From Chloroflexota bacterium (GTDB lineage Bacteria; Chloroflexota; Chloroflexia; Chloroheliales; Chloroheliaceae), in NCBI GenBank assembly GCA_028287745.1, contig JAQBPB010000007.1, forward strand, positions 109,476-173,475: a stretch of 64,000 bases of DNA. Direction: 5' to 3'. Positions 17,341 to 26,188 of the stretch are shown here, piece after piece (within the stretch, counting starts at the first letter, position 1; every line of letters starts with the position of its first letter). Below the pieces are notes generated by a model that was not told where the DNA came from, did no database searches, and was given only the letters and a program-made list of their open reading frames with translations. Position numbers and translations under genes: made by a program.

Positions 17341-18114
17341 ATGACGACAAACAATCCTAACTTGAACGATATTCAAGACCTTTTCGCCAATGCCAGCGGT
17401 GACGGCCTGGGTAACCAGGCCACCGGCATCCTGGTAGAAAACCTCGATTCGGTGGCCCTGGCCGGTTGCAGCGGGGCCGACCTGGCCGACATAAACACCG
17501 ATGATGTGACCCTGGTAGCAGCGGTAGTGGATGCCAGCGCTTCAATGTCAGGGGTGCGCCAGGCCGTAATTGAGGGCTTTAATACCATGCTGGATACCTT
17601 TAAAGGTTCGAAGCAGTCCGATTCAATCCTGGTTTCGGCCTGGAGCTTTAATAACGCAGCCCAACTTCATTTCAGCTATACCCCGGCGCCCCTGGTTAAA
17701 AAGCTGGCCTGGGACGAGTATAACCCCGACGGAGGGACCGCCCTCTATGATAGTTTGTTGTACGTCATGGCCGGGATGGTCGCCTACGGTCAGACTCTGC
17801 GGAACAATGGCATCAGGACGCGCGGTATTATCATCGTATTCTCGGACGGGGATGACAACTGTTCCCGGACCCAGGCCTACCAGGTCAATACGGTTAGCCA
17901 GGGATTGCTGGCCCAGGAAATCTATAGCCTGGCCTATGCCGGGTTTGGCATACCTGACCCGGTCCGCCTGGCCGCCCAGGTCGGCTTTCCTTTAGTAATC
18001 CCGGCCGGGAGCGGCCCCTCCGAAATCCGGCGTATCTTCCAGCAGGTCAGCGCCTCGGTTATCCGGGTTAGCCAGGCGAATGTCGGAGGGAGCAATTCCT
18101 TCTTTACGGTTTAA
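17341..18114 (+). CDS. TerY-like von Willebrand factor A protein
   Basis: A 257-residue single-domain vWA protein. The metal-ion-dependent adhesion site is complete: D64-A-S66-A-S68 in VVDASASM, T133 in GGTALYDS and D169 in VFSDGDDN. No signal peptide is present, so it acts in the cytoplasm, as TerY does. AAGGAG lies 7 bases before ATG. It is the third part of the phosphatase-kinase-vWA triad; in described triads the vWA protein is thought to be regulated by phosphorylation and to recruit partners. The gene ends 16 bases before a 46-bp palindrome. No TerD or TerC homologue is in the window. Confidence 0.85.
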   Translation: MTTNNPNLNDIQDLFANASGDGLGNQATGILVENLDSVALAGCSGADLADINTDDVTLVAAVVDASASMSGVRQAVIEGFNTMLDTFKGSKQSDSILVSAWSFNNAAQLHFSYTPAPLVKKLAWDEYNPDGGTALYDSLLYVMAGMVAYGQTLRNNGIRTRGIIIVFSDGDDNCSRTQAYQVNTVSQGLLAQEIYSLAYAGFGIPDPVRLAAQVGFPLVIPAGSGPSEIRRIFQQVSASVIRVSQANVGGSNSFFTV

Positions 18115-18130
18115 TTTCTTGCATTAACAG

Positions 18131-18176
18131 TGAAAGGGAGGGCCCTGGCCTGATCAGGCCAGGGCCCTCCCTTTCA
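18131..18176. terminator. 46-bp perfect palindrome between convergent genes
   Basis: Positions 18131-18153 are the exact reverse complement of 18154-18176, with no spacer. It lies between the vWA gene and the MFS gene, which point at each other. There is no long T-run, but the very stable GC-rich stem would act as a barrier to transcription from both sides. A protein-binding role is also possible. Confidence 0.7.
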
Positions 18177-18194
18177 GGTCTAAGCTATTCATAT

Positions 18195-19484
18195 TTAATT
18201 GGTTTGAGGTTTTACCGGCCCTTCGGGAGTTGTTAGATTTAAGTTCTGGGACTGGCCGAGCGGTGTAAAAATAAAAGCCACGCTCATCAGGATAAATAAC
18301 CCCCCGATTATTTGATAGACCAGCCCCACATTGCCGGTCCACTCAATCGCGCTGCCACCGGCCAGAGAGCCGACCGGGATTGCCAGGAATGCCAGCATGG
18401 TTATGGTGCTGCTTACCCGGCCCAACAACTGGTTTGGTACGGAATACTGGACCAGGCTCTTGAACTGTACGTTGAAAATTATCCCGCAACCGGCTATTAA
18501 AATTACCAGTAACGGGGCCAGTTCAAAAATAGGGGCCACACCCAGCAGAAGTATAAATAGGCCTGACAGTAACTGGCTGCCCAGCGCGATACGCCCAAAG
18601 CTCCATCTTTTTGGCAACCGGCTGACTAAAAATGAAAAAATAACCGCGCCAATGCCGCCCGCCGCGAACATAAAACTAACCTGCTGGTCGGTCGCGTTAA
18701 AGTTATGTTTAACCAGGATAATCTGTTGGGTGGCGGCGGTAATGCCCAGGAGGTTAGCCCCGGTTGCCAGCAAGGTAGTGTTCAGGACCAGACTCTGGTT
18801 TCTCAAAAAGACCAGGCCTTCCTTTATCTCTTTCAGGACGTTCTTTTTAGCCGATTTTTCCCTACTGGCGCTGCTGGCCGGGTTGAAGCTGCTTTCAATT
18901 AACAGGAGCGTCCCGGCTGCGACAAAGAAAGATAAACTATCGATTAAAAAGACCATTTCCAGTGGCGCCAGCAATACTAAAAACCCGGCCAGCACCGGCC
19001 CGGCTACCCGCGAGATCGAGTCTGTAACCGAAATCCGGCCGTTCGCGGCGACTAACTGGTCCTTTTCGACCAGGCTTGGTACAACGGCCGAGGTGGCCGC
19101 GCTCGAAAACACCGCCAGAATTGAGTTTAAGAAGGAAATGATATAAATCCAGGCAACATTCAAACCCTGCAGCCAGGCCAGGATTGGAATTGAAATGATC
19201 ACCAGGCCGCGCAGAAAGTTGACCCAAATAAGCAGCTTTTTGCGGTCCATCCGGTCGGTCCAGGCCCCGATAAAAAGCCCAAACAGGACATACGGCAGGT
19301 AGATGCTGATTTGCGCCAGGGCCAGGTTGAAGGCTGAACCGGTCAGGCGAAAGACCAGCAAGGGCAGCCCGAATTGGGTAAAAGCAGTTCCCATGATCGA
19401 GGTGGATTGTCCAAACCAAAAGATTAAAAATTCCCGGCCCAGCGGCCTGGCTTTAACTTTTGTTGGTGCTTCCGGTTTAATCAT
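18195..19484 (-). CDS. MFS transporter (EntS/MFS_3-like)
   Basis: A 429-residue major facilitator protein with about twelve hydrophobic helices. FWFGQSTSIMGTAFTQFGLPLLVF at the start, the loop 2-3 motif GAWTDRMDRKKLL and the RISVTDSISRVAGPVLAG segment are typical of the MFS_3 exporter group that includes enterobactin exporter EntS and macrolide exporters. ATG 19484 is used because AAGGAG lies 7 bases upstream; the frame extends 23 codons further without such a site. It is monocistronic. Substrate unknown; export of a natural product or drug is a family-level guess. Confidence 0.85.
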   Translation of the reverse strand: MIKPEAPTKVKARPLGREFLIFWFGQSTSIMGTAFTQFGLPLLVFRLTGSAFNLALAQISIYLPYVLFGLFIGAWTDRMDRKKLLIWVNFLRGLVIISIPILAWLQGLNVAWIYIISFLNSILAVFSSAATSAVVPSLVEKDQLVAANGRISVTDSISRVAGPVLAGFLVLLAPLEMVFLIDSLSFFVAAGTLLLIESSFNPASSASREKSAKKNVLKEIKEGLVFLRNQSLVLNTTLLATGANLLGITAATQQIILVKHNFNATDQQVSFMFAAGGIGAVIFSFLVSRLPKRWSFGRIALGSQLLSGLFILLLGVAPIFELAPLLVILIAGCGIIFNVQFKSLVQYSVPNQLLGRVSSTITMLAFLAIPVGSLAGGSAIEWTGNVGLVYQIIGGLFILMSVAFIFTPLGQSQNLNLTTPEGPVKPQTN

Positions 19485-19817
19485 AAAAACTCTCCTTGAA
19501 GTGAACCTGTTCCTGAAAACCGGCAATACCAACCGCCAGCTTTCGAAAGCCACGTTCCTTGTTTTATAACTAAGTTCGTTAAGAGCCAGGTATCCTAATA
19601 ATGCCGGAAATTGCCGGATTTGTCATTGTGATACCGCTAAAGATTTTTCCTGGTTTGCATTATAGCGTCAAACCTGTAAAAACACCGGCCAGTTTGTTAA
19701 TTGAGATAATCCCGTAATTCCTTTGTAACATTGCCACAAGCTTTCTAAGTTAAAATAGCCCTATACCAAATATCTTACTGGGAGCAGTCGTTCTTATAAA
19801 AAATTAATAGATTACCT
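19485..19817. other. Intergenic region between MFS and orphan kinase genes
   Basis: About 330 bases between divergent genes, AT-rich in its right half. TTGCCA near 19730 with an AT-rich -10-like AAAATA 15 bases later could be a weak promoter for the kinase. No other feature was seen. Confidence 0.4.
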
Positions 19818-20621
19818 ATGACTCAAAATATTATTTTGGCTGAAAAAATATTGGACCTTGAGGACCAGGTGCAGCGCCTGGAGCAGGAAAATACCGGATT
19901 AAAAACACTTCTTGAAAAAGCCCTGGCCGGGACTGCCAGGGGGAACTTTCTTGACCTTATCAGTCACGAATTGCGTACCCCGCTTACCTCGGTCAATGGT
20001 GCCCTCGAACTATTGAATGAGGGGGAGGTCGGGCCCTTAAACAACTGCCAGGTAGAGTTCTTACGAGTAGCCGTCAAAAATACTCACCGTATGATACATC
20101 TAATCGAGATTCTGTTCGATATTGCCCGGTTTGAAACCGGCCTGCTTAAATTAGAGCCGGTGCGGGTAAACCTGAAATCTATTCTCGAAAACCTTCTTGC
20201 AGCCGGTTTAAGGCAGGAATTTGACCGTAAACAAATCAACCTGACTTTAGAGATAAAGCCCTCCCAGCTGGTGGAGGCCGACCCTCAGCGCTTGCACCAG
20301 ATATTTGAGAACCTGCTTTCCAATGCCCTGAAATTTACACCTTGCGACGGTGCGGTGGCGGTCACGGCTGTCCCGCAATTTGATGGCAGGGTTTTGATTT
20401 CCGTGCGGGACAGTGGTCCTGGCCTGAGCGAACAAAGCCAGGCTTATCTACTTGGAAAGAGCTTCCAGCTAGAGCATTTTCTGGTCCGGGATATAAACAA
20501 CAGCGGCCTGGGGCTAACTATAACCAATTGTCTTTTAACCCTGCATCAAAGCAGCCTCCAGGTCGAAAGTCTGCCCGGCCGGGGTGCTACTTTCAGCTTT
20601 GCCCTCCGCACACCCTGTTAA
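19818..20621 (+). CDS. Soluble orphan histidine kinase
   Basis: A 267-residue sensor kinase without membrane segments. Residues 1-40 are a coiled coil (LEDQVQRLEQENTGLKTLL). The HisKA domain carries SHELRTPL with phospho-acceptor H50. The catalytic domain shows the N box NLLSNALKFTP, the G1 box DSGPG and the G2 box SGLGLTI. No response regulator is adjacent, so the partner is elsewhere. The lack of an input domain beyond the coiled coil suggests that it is controlled by a protein partner. Length is near the minimum for the family. Confidence 0.88.
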   Translation: MTQNIILAEKILDLEDQVQRLEQENTGLKTLLEKALAGTARGNFLDLISHELRTPLTSVNGALELLNEGEVGPLNNCQVEFLRVAVKNTHRMIHLIEILFDIARFETGLLKLEPVRVNLKSILENLLAAGLRQEFDRKQINLTLEIKPSQLVEADPQRLHQIFENLLSNALKFTPCDGAVAVTAVPQFDGRVLISVRDSGPGLSEQSQAYLLGKSFQLEHFLVRDINNSGLGLTITNCLLTLHQSSLQVESLPGRGATFSFALRTPC

Positions 20622-20655
20622 GCCGTCTGCCCGGCGGCCTCCCCATCCTTTTACG

Positions 20656-20684
20656 TTGACACTATAAATCGCCTGTGCTAGTAT
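20656..20684 (+). promoter_or_regulatory. Promoter of the etf cluster
   Basis: TTGACA at 20656-20661 is followed after 17 bases by TAGTAT (20679-20684); an overlapping TATAAT is at 20682-20687. The leader would be about 230 bases long before the etfB TTG at 20923. The leader (20690-20911) has no recognised riboswitch, but its length leaves room for regulation. Confidence 0.65.
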
Positions 20685-20922
20685 AATTTCGCACAATCTG
20701 AACCTGATTCCATAATCCGATTAGATTGTAAAGTTATTGCTAGATATAGCACCTAATTCTTGAAACTGATGTTTTCAGAGTTGACGAACTAGGATCGGGT
20801 AGAGAAAGAGGTACAGCGTCGTGGCCTTTTAGCTTGCTAACGTCCGACCGGTCCACCTTAAGGAACCCCCTTTCGCTGCCAATCCTCACAATACTGAACG
20901 AACCTAGCTTTGGAGGTTTAAA

Positions 20923-21705
20923 TTGAATATTGTAGTTTGTGTTAAACAGGTTCCCGAACCCACGGGTACGAACCGGATTGACCCCAAATCCCTTCGTATC
21001 TTACGTGAAGGGGTCGATTCAGTATTAGACCCGGCCGACGAATTTTCGATTGAGGCCGCTTTGCAGATTCAAGAAGCTAATCCCGGCACTAACGTGGTCG
21101 TTGTTTCCATGGGCCCGGACCGGGCGCTTGAAGCCATCCGGCGTGGCCTGGCGATGGGTGCAAACAAGGGCGTGCTGGTATCGGATGCCAACCTGGCCGG
21201 TTCGGATGCTTTAACCACCGCCAAAGTGCTGGCTGCGGCTATTAAACGAGAAAACCCTGACCTGGTGCTGTGCGCCACGGAAAGTTCGGATGCCTACACC
21301 GGCATGGTTCCCGGTGGTATCGCCCATCACCTGGGATTGCCGCTTTTGAGCTACGCCAAGAAACTGACCCTGGCCGGTGGTAAAGTTCAGATCGAACGGC
21401 AGACCGAAGCCGGCTTCCAGCGCGTCGAAGCCCAGCTTCCGGCCGTAGTAACTGTGACCGGTTCCATCAATACCCCCCGTTACCCCGCTCTTAAAGGAAT
21501 TATGCAGGCCAAGAAAAAGCCGGTGGACCAGCTTACGGCGGCTGACCTGGGTTTCTCCCCGGAGCAGGTCGGTGAAAAAGGGGCCAAAGAGAAAGTGCTT
21601 GGTTGGGCTCCGGCCGAACAGCGTAAAGCCGGTACCGTTATTAAAGACGACGGCACCGCCGCGACCCAGATTGCCGACTTTTTAGCTCAACTGAAAGTAA
21701 TATAG
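20923..21705 (+). CDS. etfB: Electron transfer flavoprotein beta subunit
   Basis: EtfB forms with EtfA a heterodimer that carries electrons, usually from acyl-CoA dehydrogenases, to a membrane quinone reductase. The 260-residue protein begins VVCVKQVPEP, as in nearly all EtfB, and has DPADEFSIEAALQ, MGPDRALEAIRRGLAMG and the nucleotide-binding DLVLCATESSDAYTGMVPG. Start is TTG, with GGAGG 6 bases upstream. The end ITGSINTPRYP-like stretch (VTGSINTPRYPALKGIM) is conserved. etfA follows after 221 bases on the same strand, then the EMO-like gene. No extra FAD-binding bifurcation signature could be verified by eye. Confidence 0.95.
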   Translation: MNIVVCVKQVPEPTGTNRIDPKSLRILREGVDSVLDPADEFSIEAALQIQEANPGTNVVVVSMGPDRALEAIRRGLAMGANKGVLVSDANLAGSDALTTAKVLAAAIKRENPDLVLCATESSDAYTGMVPGGIAHHLGLPLLSYAKKLTLAGGKVQIERQTEAGFQRVEAQLPAVVTVTGSINTPRYPALKGIMQAKKKPVDQLTAADLGFSPEQVGEKGAKEKVLGWAPAEQRKAGTVIKDDGTAATQIADFLAQLKVI

Positions 21706-21926
21706 TTACAACTTTCGCTCCGGGCTACCGAACAACTTCGTGGAACATTTAACGACTAACCTTGCTCCTATAATAAGGAAGCTCTTCAGAATCACCCGGT
21801 AAAAAGAACACAAGTCTACCGGCCGGTTCTAAAATTGTATTACCTTTCCAGGTTAACCACTTTGGGTTTAACGTTCTACGAAAATATTGTGCCGGACGAA
21901 AGTTTTAGTAAAGAGGGAAGAAACCA

Positions 21927-22898
21927 ATGACAAAGGTGTGGGTTTTTGCAGAACTTACCGGAGGCCAGGTCCAACGCGTTTCTCTGGAACTTTTAACCAA
22001 AGCGCGTCAATTGTCCGATGATGTAACTGCGATTGCGCTGGGTCCCGGCGCGGGCGGTCAGGCCGCTGCCCTGGGACAATACGGCGCCAAACGCGTCCTG
22101 GTCCATGAAGATCCTGCATATGAGCAGTTTCTTTCCGAACCGGCTGCGGATACGCTTGCCACCCTGATTGAGCAAGAAAAACCGGACCTGCTTTTAATCG
22201 GCACCACCTATAACGGCCGCGATATCGCCTCCCGGCTGAACGCCCGGCTGGACTGTGGTGTTATTACAGATGCCGCCCAGCTTTCCTTTGAAGGCGGCCA
22301 GCTTAAGGTCCAGGTGCCCTGGTACAGCGCCACCACGATTGTAGACGCTACTCTAAGCGGCGGTATTACCCGGCTGGTACTGGTCCGGCCCAAATCTTTT
22401 GCCTCGGAAGCGCTTGAAGGCGCGCCCGTGCCCCAGGTTGAGCAGATTAATGCCCAGATTAGCCCTAATGCCCGCCGGGCGGTCGTGGTCGAGAACGTAG
22501 TCCAGGCCAGTGAAGGCCCCAAACTGGAAGAAGCCGGGGTGGTGGTCAGCGGCGGTCGCGGGTTAAAACAGGCCGAGAACTTCAAACTATTGAACGAACT
22601 GGCGGCGGCCCTGGGTGGGGCGGTCGGGGCCAGCCGGGCCGTAGTTGATGCCGGGTGGGTGCCTTACAGCTACCAGGTCGGCCAGACCGGCAAGACCGTT
22701 AAACCGGGCGTTTACGTGGCTTGCGGTATCTCCGGGGCAATTCAACATACCGTCGGCATGAAGGGCGCCAAGTACATTATCGCCATTAACACCGACCCGG
22801 ATGCGCCTATTTTCAAGTTTGCCGACCTGGGCGTAGTAGGCGATGTGCTTAAAGTAGTGCCTGCCCTGACTGCCGAAATCAAACGCCGTAAAGGCTAA
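21927..22898 (+). CDS. etfA: Electron transfer flavoprotein alpha subunit
   Basis: EtfA binds the FAD that passes electrons on. The 323-residue protein begins VWVFAELTGGQ and has the C-terminal FAD domain with VVSGGRGL, GASRAVVDAGWVP, QVGQTGKTVKP and the signature YVACGISGAIQHTVGMK, then INTDPDAPIFKFADLGVVGD. Every conserved block is present and length is normal. GAGGGAAG precedes ATG. The genes etfB-etfA and the Fe-S membrane protein, 50 bases downstream, form a functional set for fatty-acid or amino-acid oxidation linked to the quinone pool. Confidence 0.95.
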   Translation: MTKVWVFAELTGGQVQRVSLELLTKARQLSDDVTAIALGPGAGGQAAALGQYGAKRVLVHEDPAYEQFLSEPAADTLATLIEQEKPDLLLIGTTYNGRDIASRLNARLDCGVITDAAQLSFEGGQLKVQVPWYSATTIVDATLSGGITRLVLVRPKSFASEALEGAPVPQVEQINAQISPNARRAVVVENVVQASEGPKLEEAGVVVSGGRGLKQAENFKLLNELAAALGGAVGASRAVVDAGWVPYSYQVGQTGKTVKPGVYVACGISGAIQHTVGMKGAKYIIAINTDPDAPIFKFADLGVVGDVLKVVPALTAEIKRRKG

Positions 22899-22948
22899 CA
22901 GACCTTTTTAGATAAACTGGAAATTGAAGCTAGGGAGCAGGTTGCTGT

Positions 22949-25186
22949 ATGCCGGAACATGTCGCCCCAACTAATGGTCCTCTTGGTTGGCTGGTTTTTT
23001 TACTGGTGGTAGGTGGGGCCTTATATCTGGTTGGCCGCCGGATCGCACCCCTTATCAAATTAATCCGCCAGGGTAAGCCGGAAAATCGTACCGATGACCT
23101 GGGCCAGCGAAGCTGGTTCTTTGTGTCTAACTATTTGCTGCAAAAAAGACTTTTCCGCAAGCCTATCCCTGGCACTATCCACGCTTTGTTATTCTGGGGC
23201 TTTTTGGTCCTGCAGGTCGGGGTCGGCTACTCGATTTTCTACGGCCTGATTCCTCTTGAAATCCCGATTATTGCTTCCCGGCCGGTGGCGACCATTGTCG
23301 ATATTTTTATCGTGGTGATTTTTCTTACCACGATTTATTTTGGTATCCGCCGGGCCTTTATCAAGCCGCGTTACCTGACAATCACCAAAGACGGCTGGAT
23401 TGTAATCGCCTTTATCAACCTTAGTATCCTGACCGAAATCTTGATTGAAGCTTTCGCCTGGAGGGCCGCGCCTTCGGTTGGAACCGGCTATCCGCCGCTG
23501 GGACGCCGCCTGGGCGAGTTGCTAATTCCCAGTTCGCCCGGTTGGCCGAGTCCGACCGAGCCGCCCGTTTCGGTGCGCCAGATGGCTTTGTTTTTATGGC
23601 AGATTGCCTGGTGGGCCAAAGTTATCGTGATTATGGCCTTCCTGTATTACATTCCAACTTCCAAGCATTTTCATATTTTCACGACCATTTTTAATACCTT
23701 TTTTCAGAATACCAGGCCAAAAGGTGCCCTGCAAAAGATCGAAAATATCGAGGAAGTTGAGCATTACGGCTCCAATAAGGTAGAAGATTTCACCTGGAAG
23801 GACCTCCTGGATACTGTAGCCTGTACCGAGTGCGGCCGCTGTACCGAGGTCTGCCCGGCAAACGCTACCGGCAAACCGCTCAATCCCAAGAAAATCATTA
23901 TCGACATTAAGACCCAGCTCTACGCTAAAAGCCATATCCCTATGACCGGCCACACCGTCGGCGTGGGCGGCACCCGCAACGACCGGGGCGAAAACCAGGA
24001 CGCCACCCCCCAGCTAAGACCGGCCGAGGTTAAGTCGCTGGAAACTACTGCCGGGGCGGCCGACAGCGGCAGCGATTCGGTGCTTGACCTACCGCCGTTG
24101 GTGGGCGGCATGATTACCCAGGACGAGCTGTGGGCCTGTACGACTTGCCGGGCCTGTATGACCGAATGCCCGGTCTTTATCGAACACGTGCCAAAGATTG
24201 TCGATATGCGGCGCTTCCTGGTGCTGGAAGAAAGCGAGTTCCCACCGGAAGTTGTGCCTTTGTTCAACAACCTGGAACGCAACGGTAATCCCTGGACCAT
24301 GCGGCCGGAAGAACGCATGGAGTGGACTACCAAGATGCCGTTCGATATAAGAGTCCTGGCCGAACTCGATGAAGGTGAAGAAGTTGACGTGCTTTTCTGG
24401 GTCGGCTGTATGGGTTCGCTTGACCAGCGCAACAAGAAAGTTACCCAGAACCTGGCGATGATTCTGGAGGAAGCCGGGTTAAACTGGGCTATCCTGGGAC
24501 CGGAAGAGTCATGCTCTGGCGACCCGGCCCGCCGCATTGGCAACGAGTACCTCTACCAGATGCTGGCCGAGCAGAATATCGAGACCCTTAACGGCTACAA
24601 AGAAGCGCACAAGCTGAAAAAGGTTGTTACGGCCTGCCCGCACTGCTTCAACACCATCAAGAATGAGTACCCGCAGTTCAACGGCCATTTTGAAGTGGTC
24701 CACCACACCCAGCTTATTTCCAAGCTGCTTGAGGAAGGCAAAATCAAAACCGCTGACGGGCTGGCGAACACCAAAATCACTTATCACGACCCCTGCTACC
24801 TGGGCCGGTATAACGATGTGTATGACGCGCCCCGCTTCGTGCTGAACTCGCTGGGTAGCGGCTTGAAGAAGGTTGACTTTGTCGAAATGCCGCGCAACAA
24901 ATCCAAGAGCTTCTGCTGCGGCGGCGGCGGCGGTCGGGCCTGGATGGAGGAGCGGATTGGCTCACGGGTCAATCAGACTCGTATCCAGGAAGCCGCCGAT
25001 ACCGGCGCGGAAGTGGTCGCCGCCGGGTGCCCCTTCTGTATAACCATGTTTGAAGACGGCATCAAAGGCAAGGGCCTGGAAGAAAAACTCCGGGTACTTG
25101 ATGTAACCGAATTGGTTCAACTCAGCCGCAAACCGGCCCTGCCGGTCGCGTCAGTTGAGCAAAAGCAAACTACCGGGGAAGAATAG
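22949..25186 (+). CDS. Membrane Fe-S protein, likely ETF:(mena)quinone oxidoreductase (EMO-like)
   Basis: A 745-residue protein with an N-terminal membrane domain of about five to six helices (residues 10-250, related to haem-binding NarI-type subunits). Two ferredoxin-like [4Fe-4S] motifs follow, CTECGRCTEVCP (about 291-302) and CTTCRACMTECP (about 396-407), and then two cysteine-rich CCG (DUF224) domains with CPHCFNTIKNEYPQF, SFCCGGGGGRAWMEE and GCPFCITMFEDG. This is the architecture of the membrane oxidoreductase EMO, which takes electrons from EtfAB to menaquinone, and also of heterodisulfide-reductase-like proteins. Position directly after etfA supports the EMO role. An Ala/Ser-rich linker lies between the two cluster motifs. 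It ends before a strong terminator. Confidence 0.85.
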   Translation: MPEHVAPTNGPLGWLVFLLVVGGALYLVGRRIAPLIKLIRQGKPENRTDDLGQRSWFFVSNYLLQKRLFRKPIPGTIHALLFWGFLVLQVGVGYSIFYGLIPLEIPIIASRPVATIVDIFIVVIFLTTIYFGIRRAFIKPRYLTITKDGWIVIAFINLSILTEILIEAFAWRAAPSVGTGYPPLGRRLGELLIPSSPGWPSPTEPPVSVRQMALFLWQIAWWAKVIVIMAFLYYIPTSKHFHIFTTIFNTFFQNTRPKGALQKIENIEEVEHYGSNKVEDFTWKDLLDTVACTECGRCTEVCPANATGKPLNPKKIIIDIKTQLYAKSHIPMTGHTVGVGGTRNDRGENQDATPQLRPAEVKSLETTAGAADSGSDSVLDLPPLVGGMITQDELWACTTCRACMTECPVFIEHVPKIVDMRRFLVLEESEFPPEVVPLFNNLERNGNPWTMRPEERMEWTTKMPFDIRVLAELDEGEEVDVLFWVGCMGSLDQRNKKVTQNLAMILEEAGLNWAILGPEESCSGDPARRIGNEYLYQMLAEQNIETLNGYKEAHKLKKVVTACPHCFNTIKNEYPQFNGHFEVVHHTQLISKLLEEGKIKTADGLANTKITYHDPCYLGRYNDVYDAPRFVLNSLGSGLKKVDFVEMPRNKSKSFCCGGGGGRAWMEERIGSRVNQTRIQEAADTGAEVVAAGCPFCITMFEDGIKGKGLEEKLRVLDVTELVQLSRKPALPVASVEQKQTTGEE

Positions 25187-25235
25187 GCCCGTTGGGCCAG
25201 TTCTTTCCCCGGAAAGAGTTTTAATTTGAATGACT

Positions 25236-25265
25236 AAAAAACCGCCTGAGCAGGGGCGGTTTTTT
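25236..25265. terminator. Bidirectional terminator after the etf cluster
   Basis: AAAAAACCGCC (25236-25246) pairs with GGCGGTTTTTT (25255-25265) over an 8-base loop. T-runs are present for both strands. It lies between the EMO-like gene and the convergent zinc-ribbon gene. Confidence 0.88.
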
Positions 25266-25276
25266 AATTTCTTTAT

Positions 25277-25648
25277 TTAACTTGCTTTCTTATCAGTCCA
25301 GACTGCTTTAGTATTTGGCTGGTTGTTCCGGGCCAGCGCGGCGCAGCGACGGGAGCAAAACTTGTTTCCTTTTACTATCTGAGCGTGGCTAAGTACCTGT
25401 CCACACTCGGTCCGGCCGCAGGTACCACTCTGGGGCTGGCTGGGCTGAAGCAAAATTTCCTGGGTAGCCAGGAGCATTCCCTGCCGTCCGTCTCGGATGA
25501 GGCGGTGTTGCCGCTTTTTAATATCGGCCTCACAAAAAGTACAATAACCTTTGTCAGTAGTCTTGGCCAGGCGTTTTGGTCCCATCAGGATGTTGCATAT
25601 AGGACAAACACGTTCACCAGGGGCTAGTTTATATGGTGAGTGTGACAT
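25277..25648 (-). CDS. Small zinc-finger protein
   Basis: A 123-residue basic protein with two putative zinc sites: CPICNILM ... CTFCEADIKKR in the N-terminal half and CGRTECGQ ... FCSRRCAALAR near the end, each built from two Cys pairs. This suggests nucleic-acid or protein binding rather than catalysis. AAGGAG lies 4 bases before ATG. It stands alone, convergent with the etf cluster. The second site resembles short FCS/TRASH-type fingers, but no family was firmly recognised. Confidence 0.7.
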   Translation of the reverse strand: MSHSPYKLAPGERVCPICNILMGPKRLAKTTDKGYCTFCEADIKKRQHRLIRDGRQGMLLATQEILLQPSQPQSGTCGRTECGQVLSHAQIVKGNKFCSRRCAALARNNQPNTKAVWTDKKAS

Positions 25649-26188
25649 AGTTCTCCTTTCGACGGCTTTGCCTCGTCTTTTACCGGTTTTATTCTACGTT
25701 GAACAAAACGGAATTACCTCTCCCGCTCCGTCTATCACAAAGCATAAATAAAGTAACTCTGTATGATACAGCTTACGCGCTTTGTTTTATTTCCGTTCCC
25801 CTCCATGAGCTAATGAAGGGTTAAACTATTCACTTTTTTATGTATTACAGTTGGTTCTGTTGTTCGTTACGGTGTTTCAGGTTATAGCGTTGTAGCAGGT
25901 ATAGCAAAGAAGCAATAATTATTTTGTGGCTACAATAGATGCCACTTCGAAATAATTGCTCATACTAATTATACACACTTTTTAAACTTTCTGCGTTAAG
26001 ATTTCATTATAATTATCTATAACTGCAATAATTAAGGCCGAATTAAGCCGCCCCAAACACTAAATCCCTGGACTAATCTCCCGGCATTTTTTATGCCAGC
26101 ACTTTAAAAAATTAAAACAAATATTATATTGATTTTAATTTTAATAAAATTAAATTGCGGGTTTTGGAACATCTTTCAACGGATGGAA
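25649..26188. other. AT-rich intergenic region with an imperfect hairpin
   Basis: A 540-base gap, strongly AT-rich. Arms 25911-25930 and 25941-25960 form an imperfect inverted repeat (14 of 20 positions pair, including GTGGC/GCCAC and the outer AGCAAT). A second AT-only palindrome is near 26130-26150, just past the stop of the minus-strand membrane protein, and may help end its transcript. No gene seen. Confidence 0.45.
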
